DNA of 64,000 bases from MGIIb-O2 sp002494975 (lineage in GTDB: Archaea > Thermoplasmatota > Poseidoniia > Poseidoniales > Thalassarchaeaceae). The stretch is from contig JAOMRN010000004.1 of the NCBI GenBank assembly GCA_028355015.1, positions 1 to 64,000 of the forward strand. Reading direction: 5' to 3'. How positions within the stretch are numbered: the first letter of the stretch is position 1; each line of letters starts with the position of its first letter. This document shows, one piece after another, positions 8,189 through 16,805 of this stretch. A model generated the notes under the pieces. That model was not told where the DNA came from and did not search any database. It saw nothing but the letters and a program-made list of their open reading frames with translations. The position numbers and the translations under genes are program-made.

Positions 8189-9586
8189 ATGACTAAATAT
8201 AAACATGAAACGGTAGTTAATGCCGATATTAAATCCACCTTTGATTGGTTCGAACATGAGGGATCATTTAGGAGATTAATGCCACCTTGGGAAGTTGCAG
8301 AAGAAGTTCGAGCGGATGATTCATTAGAAGTTGGTTCTCAAAGAATTTTCAGATTCCCTGCACCAGGTATACCATTTGTGAATATGACATGGGTCGCTGA
8401 ACATACCGGTTACGACAAACCTAATTATTTTGCAGATACTATGATTAAAGGCCCATTCTGGAAGTGGAATCATAATCATTATCTTACCGAAAAAGACGGA
8501 GTTACAACAGTAGTTGATGATGTCACATACAGTGTACCTTTTGGACCAATAGGAATGTTGGTTGATAAAATTCTTGGAGGGGCTTTAGTTACTGGACGCA
8601 TCTCCTCTATGTTCAAAGCAAGAGAATTAAGGCTGCAAAGAGATATGCGTGAACATTCAAAATATTCCACTATACCCAAAAAGAAAATTTTGATTGCTGG
8701 TTCTTCAGGACTAATTGGTACACAACTTGTAGCCTTCTTAGATACTGGTGGTCACGATGTTTGGAGACTTGTTAGAAGACCTGTCAAAGAAGGAAGTAAA
8801 GAGTTGACTTGGAAACCAGATGAAGGCATTCTCAATTCAAGTGATATAGAAGGTTTTGATGTAGTAATCCATCTAGGTGGAGCAGGTATCGGAGACAAGC
8901 GATGGAGTAAGAAAAGAAAGGCTCTAATTGTAGACTCTAGAAGAGAAAGTACAACACTGTTATCAGATACAATGAGTAAACTTGAAAATAAGCCTGAAGT
9001 ATTCATTGTGGCTAGTGCAATAGGTTACTATGGAAACAGAGGTGATGAGGAACTTACAGAAGATAGCCCTCCGGGTGAAGGTTTCTTGACCGATACCGTA
9101 ATTGATTGGGAATCATATGCAAATTCTGCCAGAGAAGCAGGTATTAGAGTGGTAAATACAAGAAACGGGATTGTCTTGTCTGCAACTGGTGGAGCTTTGG
9201 GACGTATGTTACTTCCTTGGAAGATGGGAGGGGGAGGTCCTCTTGCTGGAGGAAAGCAATGGATGTCATGGATTTCTTTAGATGATGAGATTTACGCAAT
9301 TCATCATTTAATGATGAATAATAAATGCGAAGGTGCTTACAATCTAACAGCACCAAATCCATGTATGCAAAAAGTATTCTCAAAAACGTTAGGAAAAGTC
9401 CTAAGGCGTCCTGCAATTGCCCCTATACCAGGGATTTCTATGAAAATATTATTTGGTGAACTCGCTCAATCACTATTGATAGAGGGTCAAAGAGTCTTGC
9501 CAAACAAACTAGAAGAGTCTGGATATGAATTTGTACACAAAGATATTGAATCAGCCCTTAGAGACTCGTTAGGTAAATGGAGATAA
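8189..9586 (+). CDS. SRPBCC (START-like) domain fused to TIGR01777-type SDR epimerase
   Basis: Two-domain protein. Residues about 1-150 are a polyketide-cyclase/SRPBCC ligand-binding domain (FDWFEHEGSFRRLMPPWE, FWKWNHNHYL). Residues about 160-465 are an atypical SDR of the YfcH/TIGR01777 family with the nucleotide-binding motif IAGSSGLIGTQLV, VIHLGGAGIG, SAIGYYG and the C-terminal DUF1731-like segment (NKLEESGYEF). The ATG at 8189 lies 4 bp after the photolyase stop; a TTG at 8177 would overlap. In bacteria similar genes often lie beside photolyases in light-induced clusters, which fits this neighbour. The substrate is unknown; NAD(P)-dependent chemistry on a hydrophobic ligand held by the SRPBCC domain is inference. 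Confidence 0.88.
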   Translation: MTKYKHETVVNADIKSTFDWFEHEGSFRRLMPPWEVAEEVRADDSLEVGSQRIFRFPAPGIPFVNMTWVAEHTGYDKPNYFADTMIKGPFWKWNHNHYLTEKDGVTTVVDDVTYSVPFGPIGMLVDKILGGALVTGRISSMFKARELRLQRDMREHSKYSTIPKKKILIAGSSGLIGTQLVAFLDTGGHDVWRLVRRPVKEGSKELTWKPDEGILNSSDIEGFDVVIHLGGAGIGDKRWSKKRKALIVDSRRESTTLLSDTMSKLENKPEVFIVASAIGYYGNRGDEELTEDSPPGEGFLTDTVIDWESYANSAREAGIRVVNTRNGIVLSATGGALGRMLLPWKMGGGGPLAGGKQWMSWISLDDEIYAIHHLMMNNKCEGAYNLTAPNPCMQKVFSKTLGKVLRRPAIAPIPGISMKILFGELAQSLLIEGQRVLPNKLEESGYEFVHKDIESALRDSLGKWR

Positions 9587-9590
9587 TTTA

Positions 9591-10064
9591 ATGCCAGATA
9601 CTCATGAATATTTAGTAAATACTAAATTTCCTGAGTTTAGCTTGTATGATGATGAAGAAAAACTAGTCAGTAGAGCAGATATTGAAGGGAAATGGACAGT
9701 TATTTTCTTTTATCCTAAAGATGATTCACCTGGATGCACATTACAATCTTGTTCTTTTAGAGATCAATATGAACAGTTTACTAAAAAAGGAGTTTTACTC
9801 TATGGGGTCTCCTCAGACTCAACATCTTCACATAGAAATTTTAAGAAAAGATATAACTTACAATATTCATTGTTGAGTGATAGGAATAATAAACTCGCTA
9901 AATCATTGAAATTAAAAAGAAACTTTGGTTTTCTTAATGCAAGAGTTACATTTGTTATCAACCCTGAAGGGTATATCACTTATTCGTATACAAGTCAACT
10001 AGGAGTTACTGTACACGTCAAAAAAGCACTGAAAGCAATAAAAATAGTTGAAAATACTGTATGA
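9591..10064 (+). CDS. Peroxiredoxin, Bcp/PrxQ type
   Basis: 157 aa thiol peroxidase with a typical PrxQ active site: FFYPKDDSPGCTLQSC, peroxidatic Cys and resolving Cys separated by four residues. Also YGVSSDSTSSHRNF and VTFVINPEGYI. It follows the epimerase gene by 4 bp, so it belongs to the photolyase operon and probably protects against photo-oxidative peroxide. It is the second of two peroxiredoxins in the first 10 kb; the first, at 5408-5902, has a different cysteine spacing. No export signal is visible, so it is cytoplasmic. Confidence 0.9.
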   Translation: MPDTHEYLVNTKFPEFSLYDDEEKLVSRADIEGKWTVIFFYPKDDSPGCTLQSCSFRDQYEQFTKKGVLLYGVSSDSTSSHRNFKKRYNLQYSLLSDRNNKLAKSLKLKRNFGFLNARVTFVINPEGYITYSYTSQLGVTVHVKKALKAIKIVENTV

Positions 10065-10131
10065 ATAAGAGTTTTAATATAATATCTAGAAAAATAAAAC
10101 TATGAAAATATCGCTATACTAGGTAATCTTT

Positions 10132-10167
10132 CATCGCACTACTTGAAGTAGTATGGTCAGGGCGATG
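10132..10167 (+). promoter_or_regulatory. Hairpin in the 5' leader of the cold-shock gene
   Basis: An outer stem CATCGC (10132-10137) with GCGATG (10162-10167) encloses a stem ACTAC (10138-10142) / GTAGT (10148-10152) with loop TTGAA. It ends 7 bases before the cspA ATG. RNA structure there could make translation temperature-sensitive, as in bacterial cspA leaders; that role is inference. Confidence 0.45.
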
Positions 10168-10174
10168 TGGAATT

Positions 10175-10366
10175 ATGGCTCAAGGAACAGTCAAGTGGTT
10201 TAATCAGAAAAAAGGGTTCGGATTTATCGAACAAGAAGATGGAGACGATTTATTCGTCCATCATACTCAAGTTGAGGGCGTCATCGAAGATGGCGATTCA
10301 GTTGAGTTCGAAGTTGGCGAAGGACCAAAGGGACCTAATGCCATCAATGTCTCAAAATCAGAGTAA
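10175..10366 (+). CDS. cspA: Cold-shock domain protein (CspA family)
   Basis: A single cold-shock domain of 63 aa: GTVKWFNQKKGFGFIEQEDG (RNP1), DLFVHHTQVEG (RNP2), and an acidic second half. It binds single-stranded RNA/DNA and is expected to act as an RNA chaperone. Bacterial-type Csp proteins occur in a limited set of archaea, including marine planktonic groups. The gene has its own leader with an inverted repeat at 10132-10167. It is convergent with the amidohydrolase gene 16 bp downstream. Confidence 0.95.
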   Translation: MAQGTVKWFNQKKGFGFIEQEDGDDLFVHHTQVEGVIEDGDSVEFEVGEGPKGPNAINVSKSE

Positions 10367-10382
10367 TTATTTTACTCTATTA

Positions 10383-11648
10383 TTAGATTTCAGCATAGTA
10401 GTCAACAACTACTTCTTCAATTTCTCTAGCAGTACGATTTTCATCGATTGTCAATGTATTACCGTTTCTACGTAGGGGTTCACCATCTACTAATACATCC
10501 AATACTTGGCCTCCGGAATATATCAAATTAGCAAGTAACCTTCGTCCATCTCTTCCAAATGGTCGCATACGAATATCATTTAAATCCCAGGTTATCCAAT
10601 CTTTGGAACCTTTAGTTGCCAATTGCCATGTCTCAACTGGATCTAATATTCTAGCATCCCAATGATCGTGCCTTTGGACTAAACTAGCTGCCTTAGATTC
10701 TGCCCGCATATCTAGACTATTGTTACTAGCCGCCCCATCTGTTCCTAATCTGACATCAACGCCAGCCTCTATCATAGCCGGATAAGAAAGCGTCCCACCA
10801 CATGCAAGTTTTTGATTCGATGTAGGGCAATGAACCGCATGAGCGTCATGTCCCGCTAATATCCTCATTTCTTTCTTTGTAACCCAACCACAATGTGCAC
10901 ATACAGTATTGCCATCAGTGAAGAATTCTAAAGAATCAAGATATTCAATAGGGTACATGCCAGTAGATTCATGACAGTCCGCTACTTCTTTACGGGTTTC
11001 AGAAGTATGAATACTAAGTTTACATCCCGTCTTTTTAGAAAGTTCGGATGCCTTTCTGAGAGTCTCTTCACTACAAACATAGACTGAATGAGCACCTATA
11101 CCATATGATATTCTCTCAGGGCGTGACGAACCTTCTCTAATCAAAGATTCCATATGCCTCAAGGCATCTCCTGAACCTGGCTTGAAGTTGGGCGTTAAAC
11201 CATCTGTAATGGGACCACATAACTCTGCTCTGAGACCTGTCTCAGCAAGTGTATTGCCTATCACCTCAGTATGAAAGTACATGTCGCAAGCAAATGTTGT
11301 ACCCGTTGATATCAATTCAGCCGCTGCTGCTCTGGTACCAACTTCTACAAATTCGGGAGTTAGAAATTTCTCTACCGGAAAAATTGAAGTTTCTAACCAC
11401 TCCATAAGAGGTAATCCCTCTCCCATACCACGATTAAGAACCATAGCTAAATGCGTATGCCAATTTTGAAATGAGCGAGTAATTAAACGCATTGAACCAT
11501 CGATAGTTTCGATTACATCTTCATCACCATTACTCAATGAATAGGTGCCATCACTATGCAAAAGAAAATTACCATGATTGACTGTACCATCATGGTCAAT
11601 TAAACGAGTATTCGTGACACGCCTTAGCCCCGGCTCAGATACAACCAT
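10383..11648 (-). CDS. Amidohydrolase, MTA/SAH deaminase-like (MtaD/DadD/TrzA superfamily)
   Basis: 421 aa metal-dependent hydrolase. Visible metal ligands: HTHLAM near residue 58, SIHTSET with the later His in VCAHCGWV, and the Asp in LGTDGAASNN. AVHCPTSNQKLACG is typical of S-adenosylhomocysteine/5'-methylthioadenosine deaminases. The likely role is deamination of adenosine-type by-products of SAM metabolism. In archaea a related enzyme (DadD) acts on 5'-deoxyadenosine from radical SAM reactions; a radical SAM gene lies at 28689. The exact substrate cannot be set by motif reading. Start ATG at 11648. It is divergent from the helicase gene. Confidence 0.82.
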   Translation of the reverse strand: MVVSEPGLRRVTNTRLIDHDGTVNHGNFLLHSDGTYSLSNGDEDVIETIDGSMRLITRSFQNWHTHLAMVLNRGMGEGLPLMEWLETSIFPVEKFLTPEFVEVGTRAAAAELISTGTTFACDMYFHTEVIGNTLAETGLRAELCGPITDGLTPNFKPGSGDALRHMESLIREGSSRPERISYGIGAHSVYVCSEETLRKASELSKKTGCKLSIHTSETRKEVADCHESTGMYPIEYLDSLEFFTDGNTVCAHCGWVTKKEMRILAGHDAHAVHCPTSNQKLACGGTLSYPAMIEAGVDVRLGTDGAASNNSLDMRAESKAASLVQRHDHWDARILDPVETWQLATKGSKDWITWDLNDIRMRPFGRDGRRLLANLIYSGGQVLDVLVDGEPLRRNGNTLTIDENRTAREIEEVVVDYYAEI

Positions 11649-11759
11649 GATTCTGCCAAACGGTACTTTACCGTCAATCTTTGGTTAAACCAAATAAGAA
11701 TATTTTTCTAGAACATCGTAGTGAATAATTTCTTTATGTCTGATACATGAGACATTAGT

Positions 11760-14543
11760 ATGGAGGAATTCGGGCAGATTGGTTTTTCTGGAAAATTAAG
11801 ACCTTCGCAGGTTGCTTCATCTGAGATTATCCGTGAACAATTAGAAGCGGGTGAAAAAAACCTGCATATTGTAGCACCACCAGGATCCGGAAAGACTGTC
11901 CTTGGACTGTATACTTGGTCTGATTTAGTACGAATGCCCACTCTCGTTTTAAGCCCTAACTCTGCAATTCAGGCACAATGGGTTGCAAGAGCAAAAGAAT
12001 TATTCAATTTAGATGGTAAAGAAGAACAAATTCTTACAAATACAAAGTCCCCTGGATTGCTAACTTCCCTTACATATCAATCAGTCACTCTTCCAAAACG
12101 TGCCGATGAAAATCTTGATGGCGCTGCAATGGAAATATGGATTAAAAAATTAATTTCTGAAAATGAAGCAGATAATGAAGAAACTGCTAAGGCTTGGATA
12201 GAAGACTTGAGAGATAATAATAAGGATTATTTTACAGAAAGGTTTAGCTCATACAGAAAACAAGTAAGAGATGATTTCACCACTCATGGAAATGCTTTAT
12301 GGGTATTACATGAATCTTCGAAAAAGAATCTAGAGAACCTAGCGAAAACCGGAATAGGCTTGATAATTCTTGATGAATGTCATCATCTGCTCGGACACTG
12401 GGGAAGAGTTCTAAGCGAAATTAGAGAATATTTTGGTGATCCAATTGTTTTAGGTCTCACAGCGACACCTCCGGACATTGGTTCTGTAAGTATTGATGAT
12501 GGTGAAAGATACAAAGAATTTTTTGGAGAAGTTGATTACGAGGTACCTGTTCCAGCATTAGTTAGAGATTCTAATTTATCTCCCTATCAAGATCTAGCCT
12601 ATTTTGTAAGGCCAAATCCAGATGAATTAAAATACATAGCTAATGTTGATAAAGAATTTGAGGAATTAATTGAAGAAATTAGTAATGGACCTGAAGATAC
12701 CAAAAATCGTACACCAAAATTAGATATTTGGTTAACTGAAATTCTAAGTAAATTATTGCTCCCGAGTGGGACAGTAAAAAATTGGACTTCGTTCGTTAAA
12801 AGAGACGAAAATTTAGCCAATTCTGCTAGACTTTATCTCCTGTATAAAAATATAGATTTACCGGAAAATGTACCATATCCTGAACAAAAATTAATCGATT
12901 TGAATTTGAAAAAAAATCAAGTTATGATTACCTTATTAGATCGTTATATCAGACACGGGCTTCTTCGTTCAAAAAATGAAAAAGATCATGAGTTAGCAGA
13001 AGTTGCTATCCAAAGGCTAAGAATGTTAGGTCATCAAATTACTGAGACTGGGATGAGGCCTTGTGCGTCACCAGTCGGGCGTGTAATGGCGTATGCATCG
13101 GCAAAATATGATGCTTTGAGAGATATCTTAACTGCAGAAATGCAAGCATTGGGGCCGGATATTAGAGCAGTAATTGTTACAGACTTTGAGAAGACATCTG
13201 CTACGGCTCTAGTTGAAGGAGTTCTAGATAAGAATGCGGGTGGGGCTATTGCAGCATTCCGTTCAGTTCTAGTTGATGAAGCAACTGATCGACTTAATCC
13301 AGTTCTAATGACTGGTTCTACCGTATTAGTAGATGATGATTTGTGTGAAATAATATTACCTAGATTTGAACAATGGATTAAAGAAAAAGGATTAGAAATT
13401 AAACTTGAGAGTGCTAGAAAAGACGGTTATAATGAAATTAGAGGCAGGGGTAATCAATGGAAACCAAGATACTATACTGAAATGATTACTGAATTATTTC
13501 AAGAAGGAGTTACAAAATGTATAGTAGGCACTAGAGGTCTACTCGGAGAAGGTTGGGATGCAAGTAGAATTAATGTTCTAATTGATTTGACTACAGTAAC
13601 AACTAGTATGAGCATTAATCAATTAAGAGGACGCTCATTTAGACTTGATAAAAAGAATCCAGAAAAGGTTGCTAATAATTGGGATATTGTATGCTTGGCA
13701 GAAGAATTCAGTAAAGGTTTTGATGATTATTACCGTTTCAAAAAAAAGCATTCGAGGCTGTATGGAGTTTGTGACGATAGTGCTATTGAGAAGGGGGTAG
13801 GGCATGTACATGCTGCATTTACTGAAGCTCGTCCAGAGGGTATCTCAGAAACTTTAGATGTATTCAATGATGAAATGATACGTAGAGCGAGGAATAGAAA
13901 AAGAACCAGAGAACTATGGAAAATTGGTGAACCATTTAATGCGAAACCGAAAGAAGCAATTGAAATGAAAATGAAGGATGGATTTTCAGGAGGATGGCCT
14001 ATATTGAGTGTTTCATTTCAGAGACCAGAATGGAATGATGAATCATTAGTACTCGCAATAGCAACTGCTGTTTCTGGTGCATTAAGAGAAACTGGTAATT
14101 TGAAAACAAGCCCTACAATTGCATCAGGAGATAGGGGGGGAGGATGGATGAGGACATATCTTGAAGATGCCTCAGAAGAAGATTCAAAAATATTCACAGA
14201 AGCAATGGAACAAGTACTAGGTCCACTAGATAATCCAAGATATATGATCCCAAGACAGGTCAAGATGATTAGTGACACTTGGGTGAGCAAATTGCTTCCT
14301 GAAATCATAGGAAAATATTTCAGAACAAAGAAAAAGAAGTTAGTTATGTTCCATTCAGTACCTAAGAAACTTGCTCAAAATAAGGAAGATGCAGCAATTT
14401 TCCAAAAGCATTGGAATTTTGAAGTTAGTCCGGGAGAAGTAATGTATGGTTACAGTAAAGATGGAAGAGAACAAGTTCGTTGGGCGGTGGAACAAGATCT
14501 TTCACCAAGAGGAGATTTCCATAGTAAAAGCGTATTTACTTAG
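11760..14543 (+). CDS. Superfamily II DEAD/DEAH-type helicase, large
   Basis: 927 aa. SF2 motifs in order: LRPSQ near residue 12, Walker A APPGSGKT (about 38-45), motif II DECHH, motif III LTATPP, motif V TRGLLGEGWDA, and motif VI QLRGRSFRLD (about 620-630). The layout resembles SSL2/XPB-like or restriction-type helicases (COG1061-like). An unassigned insert lies between motif III and motif IV (about 260-430), and the C-terminal ~280 residues have no recognised domain. No methylase, nuclease or defence partner is adjacent. It ends in a 4-bp convergent overlap with the AN1 zinc-finger gene. Repair, transcription coupling or RNA work are all possible. Confidence 0.82.
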   Translation: MEEFGQIGFSGKLRPSQVASSEIIREQLEAGEKNLHIVAPPGSGKTVLGLYTWSDLVRMPTLVLSPNSAIQAQWVARAKELFNLDGKEEQILTNTKSPGLLTSLTYQSVTLPKRADENLDGAAMEIWIKKLISENEADNEETAKAWIEDLRDNNKDYFTERFSSYRKQVRDDFTTHGNALWVLHESSKKNLENLAKTGIGLIILDECHHLLGHWGRVLSEIREYFGDPIVLGLTATPPDIGSVSIDDGERYKEFFGEVDYEVPVPALVRDSNLSPYQDLAYFVRPNPDELKYIANVDKEFEELIEEISNGPEDTKNRTPKLDIWLTEILSKLLLPSGTVKNWTSFVKRDENLANSARLYLLYKNIDLPENVPYPEQKLIDLNLKKNQVMITLLDRYIRHGLLRSKNEKDHELAEVAIQRLRMLGHQITETGMRPCASPVGRVMAYASAKYDALRDILTAEMQALGPDIRAVIVTDFEKTSATALVEGVLDKNAGGAIAAFRSVLVDEATDRLNPVLMTGSTVLVDDDLCEIILPRFEQWIKEKGLEIKLESARKDGYNEIRGRGNQWKPRYYTEMITELFQEGVTKCIVGTRGLLGEGWDASRINVLIDLTTVTTSMSINQLRGRSFRLDKKNPEKVANNWDIVCLAEEFSKGFDDYYRFKKKHSRLYGVCDDSAIEKGVGHVHAAFTEARPEGISETLDVFNDEMIRRARNRKRTRELWKIGEPFNAKPKEAIEMKMKDGFSGGWPILSVSFQRPEWNDESLVLAIATAVSGALRETGNLKTSPTIASGDRGGGWMRTYLEDASEEDSKIFTEAMEQVLGPLDNPRYMIPRQVKMISDTWVSKLLPEIIGKYFRTKKKKLVMFHSVPKKLAQNKEDAAIFQKHWNFEVSPGEVMYGYSKDGREQVRWAVEQDLSPRGDFHSKSVFT

Positions 14544-15310
14544 CTCAAAGATTCACAGAATTTACAATCAATGCCTGTACCTTTATGCGTATCACAATAT
14601 CTTTTCCTACAGGTAAAACATCTGAAATCAAAGGCATTAACTCCAGTTGAACAACTTGGATCGCCACATATATCCACGTTTTCTGAAACGGGAATAGAGG
14701 ACCAAGGAATTGCTGATGTATCCTCAGACCAAGGAATTGATGATTTACCCTCAGATTTATCTACTTTCCACCATTCATTTACTGATTCTTTAACTAATTC
14801 AGGGCTATCATGAAAATTCAAGGCTTTTTTGACATATGGGTGTGTTAAAAAATTTCTTGAATGGTGAGGGTGTTCAGGTCGTATAAATTTATCGAGTTTT
14901 TTTATACCCTCATCAATAGAAGATATTGGTCCTAATTTAGCTAGTAATTGGTTATATCTAATTTCCATGCGTTTAGTTAATTTACGCTGAGGATCTCTAA
15001 CTGGGGGACGGCCTTGATATTTCTCACTGTATTCTAAGTTCAAAGTTTCTCGGACAAAAGGATGAGTGAAAAAATTCCTTGAATGATGAGTATGTTCGGG
15101 CCGAATAAATTTATTGAGTTTTTCTATTCCCTCATCAATAGAAGATACTGGTCCTAATCTAGCGATTAAATGATTATACCTAATTTCCATAGGTTTAGTT
15201 AATTTGCGCTGAGGGTCTCTAACAGGATAATCTCGAGAATTATAATTTGAGAGTCTTTGTGAAGGAGTATGGGGTTGAAAAGAGTTCCATAAATTGGCTA
15301 AAAATCCCAT
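14540..15310 (-). CDS. Protein with duplicated ~74-aa domain and C-terminal AN1-type zinc finger
   Basis: I do not recognise the main domain. Counting from a GTG at 15316, residues 32-96 and 106-170 are two close copies of one unit (VRDPQRKLTK, MEIRYN, SSIDEGI, KFIRPEH, HHSRNF, THP). The period is 74 residues, and the units are rich in His, Arg and Lys. The last 42 residues hold C-x4-C, C-x2-C-x4-C-x2-H and a final C-x2-C, an AN1-like zinc finger. AN1 fingers occur in eukaryotes and some archaea and are linked to ubiquitin or stress functions. I prefer the ATG at 15310 (MGFLANLW). No signal peptide; probably cytoplasmic and nucleic-acid or protein binding. Confidence 0.7.
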   Translation of the reverse strand: MGFLANLWNSFQPHTPSQRLSNYNSRDYPVRDPQRKLTKPMEIRYNHLIARLGPVSSIDEGIEKLNKFIRPEHTHHSRNFFTHPFVRETLNLEYSEKYQGRPPVRDPQRKLTKRMEIRYNQLLAKLGPISSIDEGIKKLDKFIRPEHPHHSRNFLTHPYVKKALNFHDSPELVKESVNEWWKVDKSEGKSSIPWSEDTSAIPWSSIPVSENVDICGDPSCSTGVNAFDFRCFTCRKRYCDTHKGTGIDCKFCESLS

Positions 15311-15332
15311 TATCACACCATATTTATTGTTT

Positions 15333-15433
15333 GGTCATGGCGCTGTCTCGGCGCCATGACCCCTGGGTTCGTCATGGTGTTGCGGTACGCAACTGCAGTC
15401 ATTGCCGTGAGGCTCCTTCCTTGAGACATGACG
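15333..15433. ncRNA. Structured GC-rich intergenic element (candidate ncRNA or cis element)
   Basis: A perfect 11-bp stem GGTCATGGCGC (15333-15343) / GCGCCATGACC (15351-15361) with a 7-base loop. It is followed by a second stem-loop closed by CGTCATG (15370-15376) / CATGACG (15427-15433) that contains GTTGCG/CGCAAC (15379-15384 / 15388-15393, loop GTA). GTCATG or its complement occurs four times. The element is markedly more GC-rich than its surroundings and lies between priS and the AN1 gene. It could be a small RNA, a terminator plus leader, or a protein-binding array. It does not fold as a tRNA, and no known RNA family was recognised. Confidence 0.45.
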
Positions 15434-15457
15434 TCGTCTGTAACTAAGGAAATAAAC

Positions 15458-16768
15458 TCAACGCCGGATTACGACTCTAATTGGAACTTTATCACTCCCT
15501 GAGACATCACCTTGATGCTCCCGAATAGGTAGACCCAAACGAGAACAAATCTCAAGATGAGGGGCTGACCAAGGGTGTAGGCATTCATCAGAGAAGTCGT
15601 ATCCAAGTACCGTTACTGGTTCAATCTCTCCTTCCCAATTTTCTCCAATCAGTCTGCCTGAGACTCTTGTCCAACTATGATTCATATGTCGTGTTTCATA
15701 AATAAAATTCTTGAAATCTTTCTGAGATAATTTACTAAGCAGAAAATCTCTAGGAATCGCTCTCGGAATAATTGCTAAAACTCTTTCATGATCATGAAAA
15801 TATGCAATAGGTGCTAAATTGAGCTGTCTGAACAGTTCTTGTGATTTCTCAATAGATGTGCGAATATCTCCCCATTTTATGGGTAACCATGATACAAACG
15901 CAGAGCGATCATTGGTTCCAGAAACATGACTACTTAATTCCAAACTAGTATATTGAGGCGGACTTACTATTTTTTTTGATGTAAGTCTTAGATTCATTTT
16001 AGGAAGAGAAAATTTGGGTATTCTAATTGGTGGTCTTTTCGGAATTTTAATTGCGGATTCATGTCTAGGAATTTTATTTATCCATTCATTTACTGGTAAT
16101 TCAATCCATTCATCATTGAGAATTGTACAAATCCAGCCGGTTTTACCATGAATAGTTCCAGGTAAACGTATAACACGCCTAGTATCCGCTGTTACAACCT
16201 TATCAACAGGATGCCCCGCTTCAATTACCTGATTCAAAAGTTGCTTACGTTGAGATTTAACTTTCTCTTCTCTTAATACTGGATCAGGTTCAGAAAATGA
16301 CTCTCTATCAGGATCATCCGCAATAATATGAAACCCCTTACTTCCTGAAAATGTAATATGTCTAATTTTAATATCAGTATTTTCTATTAACCAATTTCGA
16401 AGATTAAAAGTTGCTTTCCTTGCTTCTTCTAAGCGAATAATACAAAACGGCCTGATATCAATATCAAATACAACAAGATGATCTAAAAGTATAGGCGAGG
16501 GTCGTTTCGTATCTTTAATTCTAGGGAGATTAATGGGATTAAGCCATGAAGAAGTTGAAACATAAACATCAGTGGGCATTGAGTTAGAAAATAATTCAAT
16601 TAATTTCTTTGAAGAAGAAATCCTTCTATCAGATGTTATCCAAGGACCCTTCAGTGACTTCCATCGAAATTGGTGCCTAGAGGATTTATTGAGCCAAGAT
16701 AAATCTATTTCTCTATCAAAATAATAGGATGAGAGATCGTCTTCAGACCAGCTCAAAACATGACTCAT
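15458..16768 (-). CDS. priS: DNA primase small (catalytic) subunit, archaeal/eukaryotic type
   Basis: 436 aa. The three AEP primase signatures are present: catalytic D-x-D in VVFDIDIRP (about residue 99), SGSKGFHI (SGxxGxH, about 140) and RVIRLPGTIHGKTGW (about 198-212, after DKVVTADTR). It synthesises RNA/DNA primers at replication forks with PriL, which is not in this window. It is longer than many archaeal PriS proteins (~330-390 aa), with extra C-terminal residues after 270. No clear zinc-knuckle Cys cluster is visible. MCM is encoded 37 kb away. The flanking genes are a luciferase-like oxidoreductase and the AN1 protein. A mobile PrimPol is less likely because no plasmid genes are near. 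Confidence 0.87.
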   Translation of the reverse strand: MSHVLSWSEDDLSSYYFDREIDLSWLNKSSRHQFRWKSLKGPWITSDRRISSSKKLIELFSNSMPTDVYVSTSSWLNPINLPRIKDTKRPSPILLDHLVVFDIDIRPFCIIRLEEARKATFNLRNWLIENTDIKIRHITFSGSKGFHIIADDPDRESFSEPDPVLREEKVKSQRKQLLNQVIEAGHPVDKVVTADTRRVIRLPGTIHGKTGWICTILNDEWIELPVNEWINKIPRHESAIKIPKRPPIRIPKFSLPKMNLRLTSKKIVSPPQYTSLELSSHVSGTNDRSAFVSWLPIKWGDIRTSIEKSQELFRQLNLAPIAYFHDHERVLAIIPRAIPRDFLLSKLSQKDFKNFIYETRHMNHSWTRVSGRLIGENWEGEIEPVTVLGYDFSDECLHPWSAPHLEICSRLGLPIREHQGDVSGSDKVPIRVVIRR

Positions 16769-16805
16769 ATTACGAGGGATAAGTATGTGGTCTTTGATTA
16801 ATTGG

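Noticed and set aside
11760..15310. Helicase plus zinc-finger protein as a defence system
   Set aside because: No methylase, nuclease, ATPase partner or mobile-element context is nearby, and the genes are convergent rather than in an operon.
15333..15433. tRNA or SRP RNA in the structured element
   Set aside because: No cloverleaf with acceptor stem and T-arm can be drawn. A loose resemblance to SRP helix 8 (AAGGAAGGAG) lacks a proper GGAA tetraloop, and the element is too short for archaeal SRP RNA.
15458..16768. Mobile PrimPol-type primase
   Set aside because: It has the standard PriS motif set, with no plasmid or viral genes around it, so a chromosomal PriS is the simpler reading.
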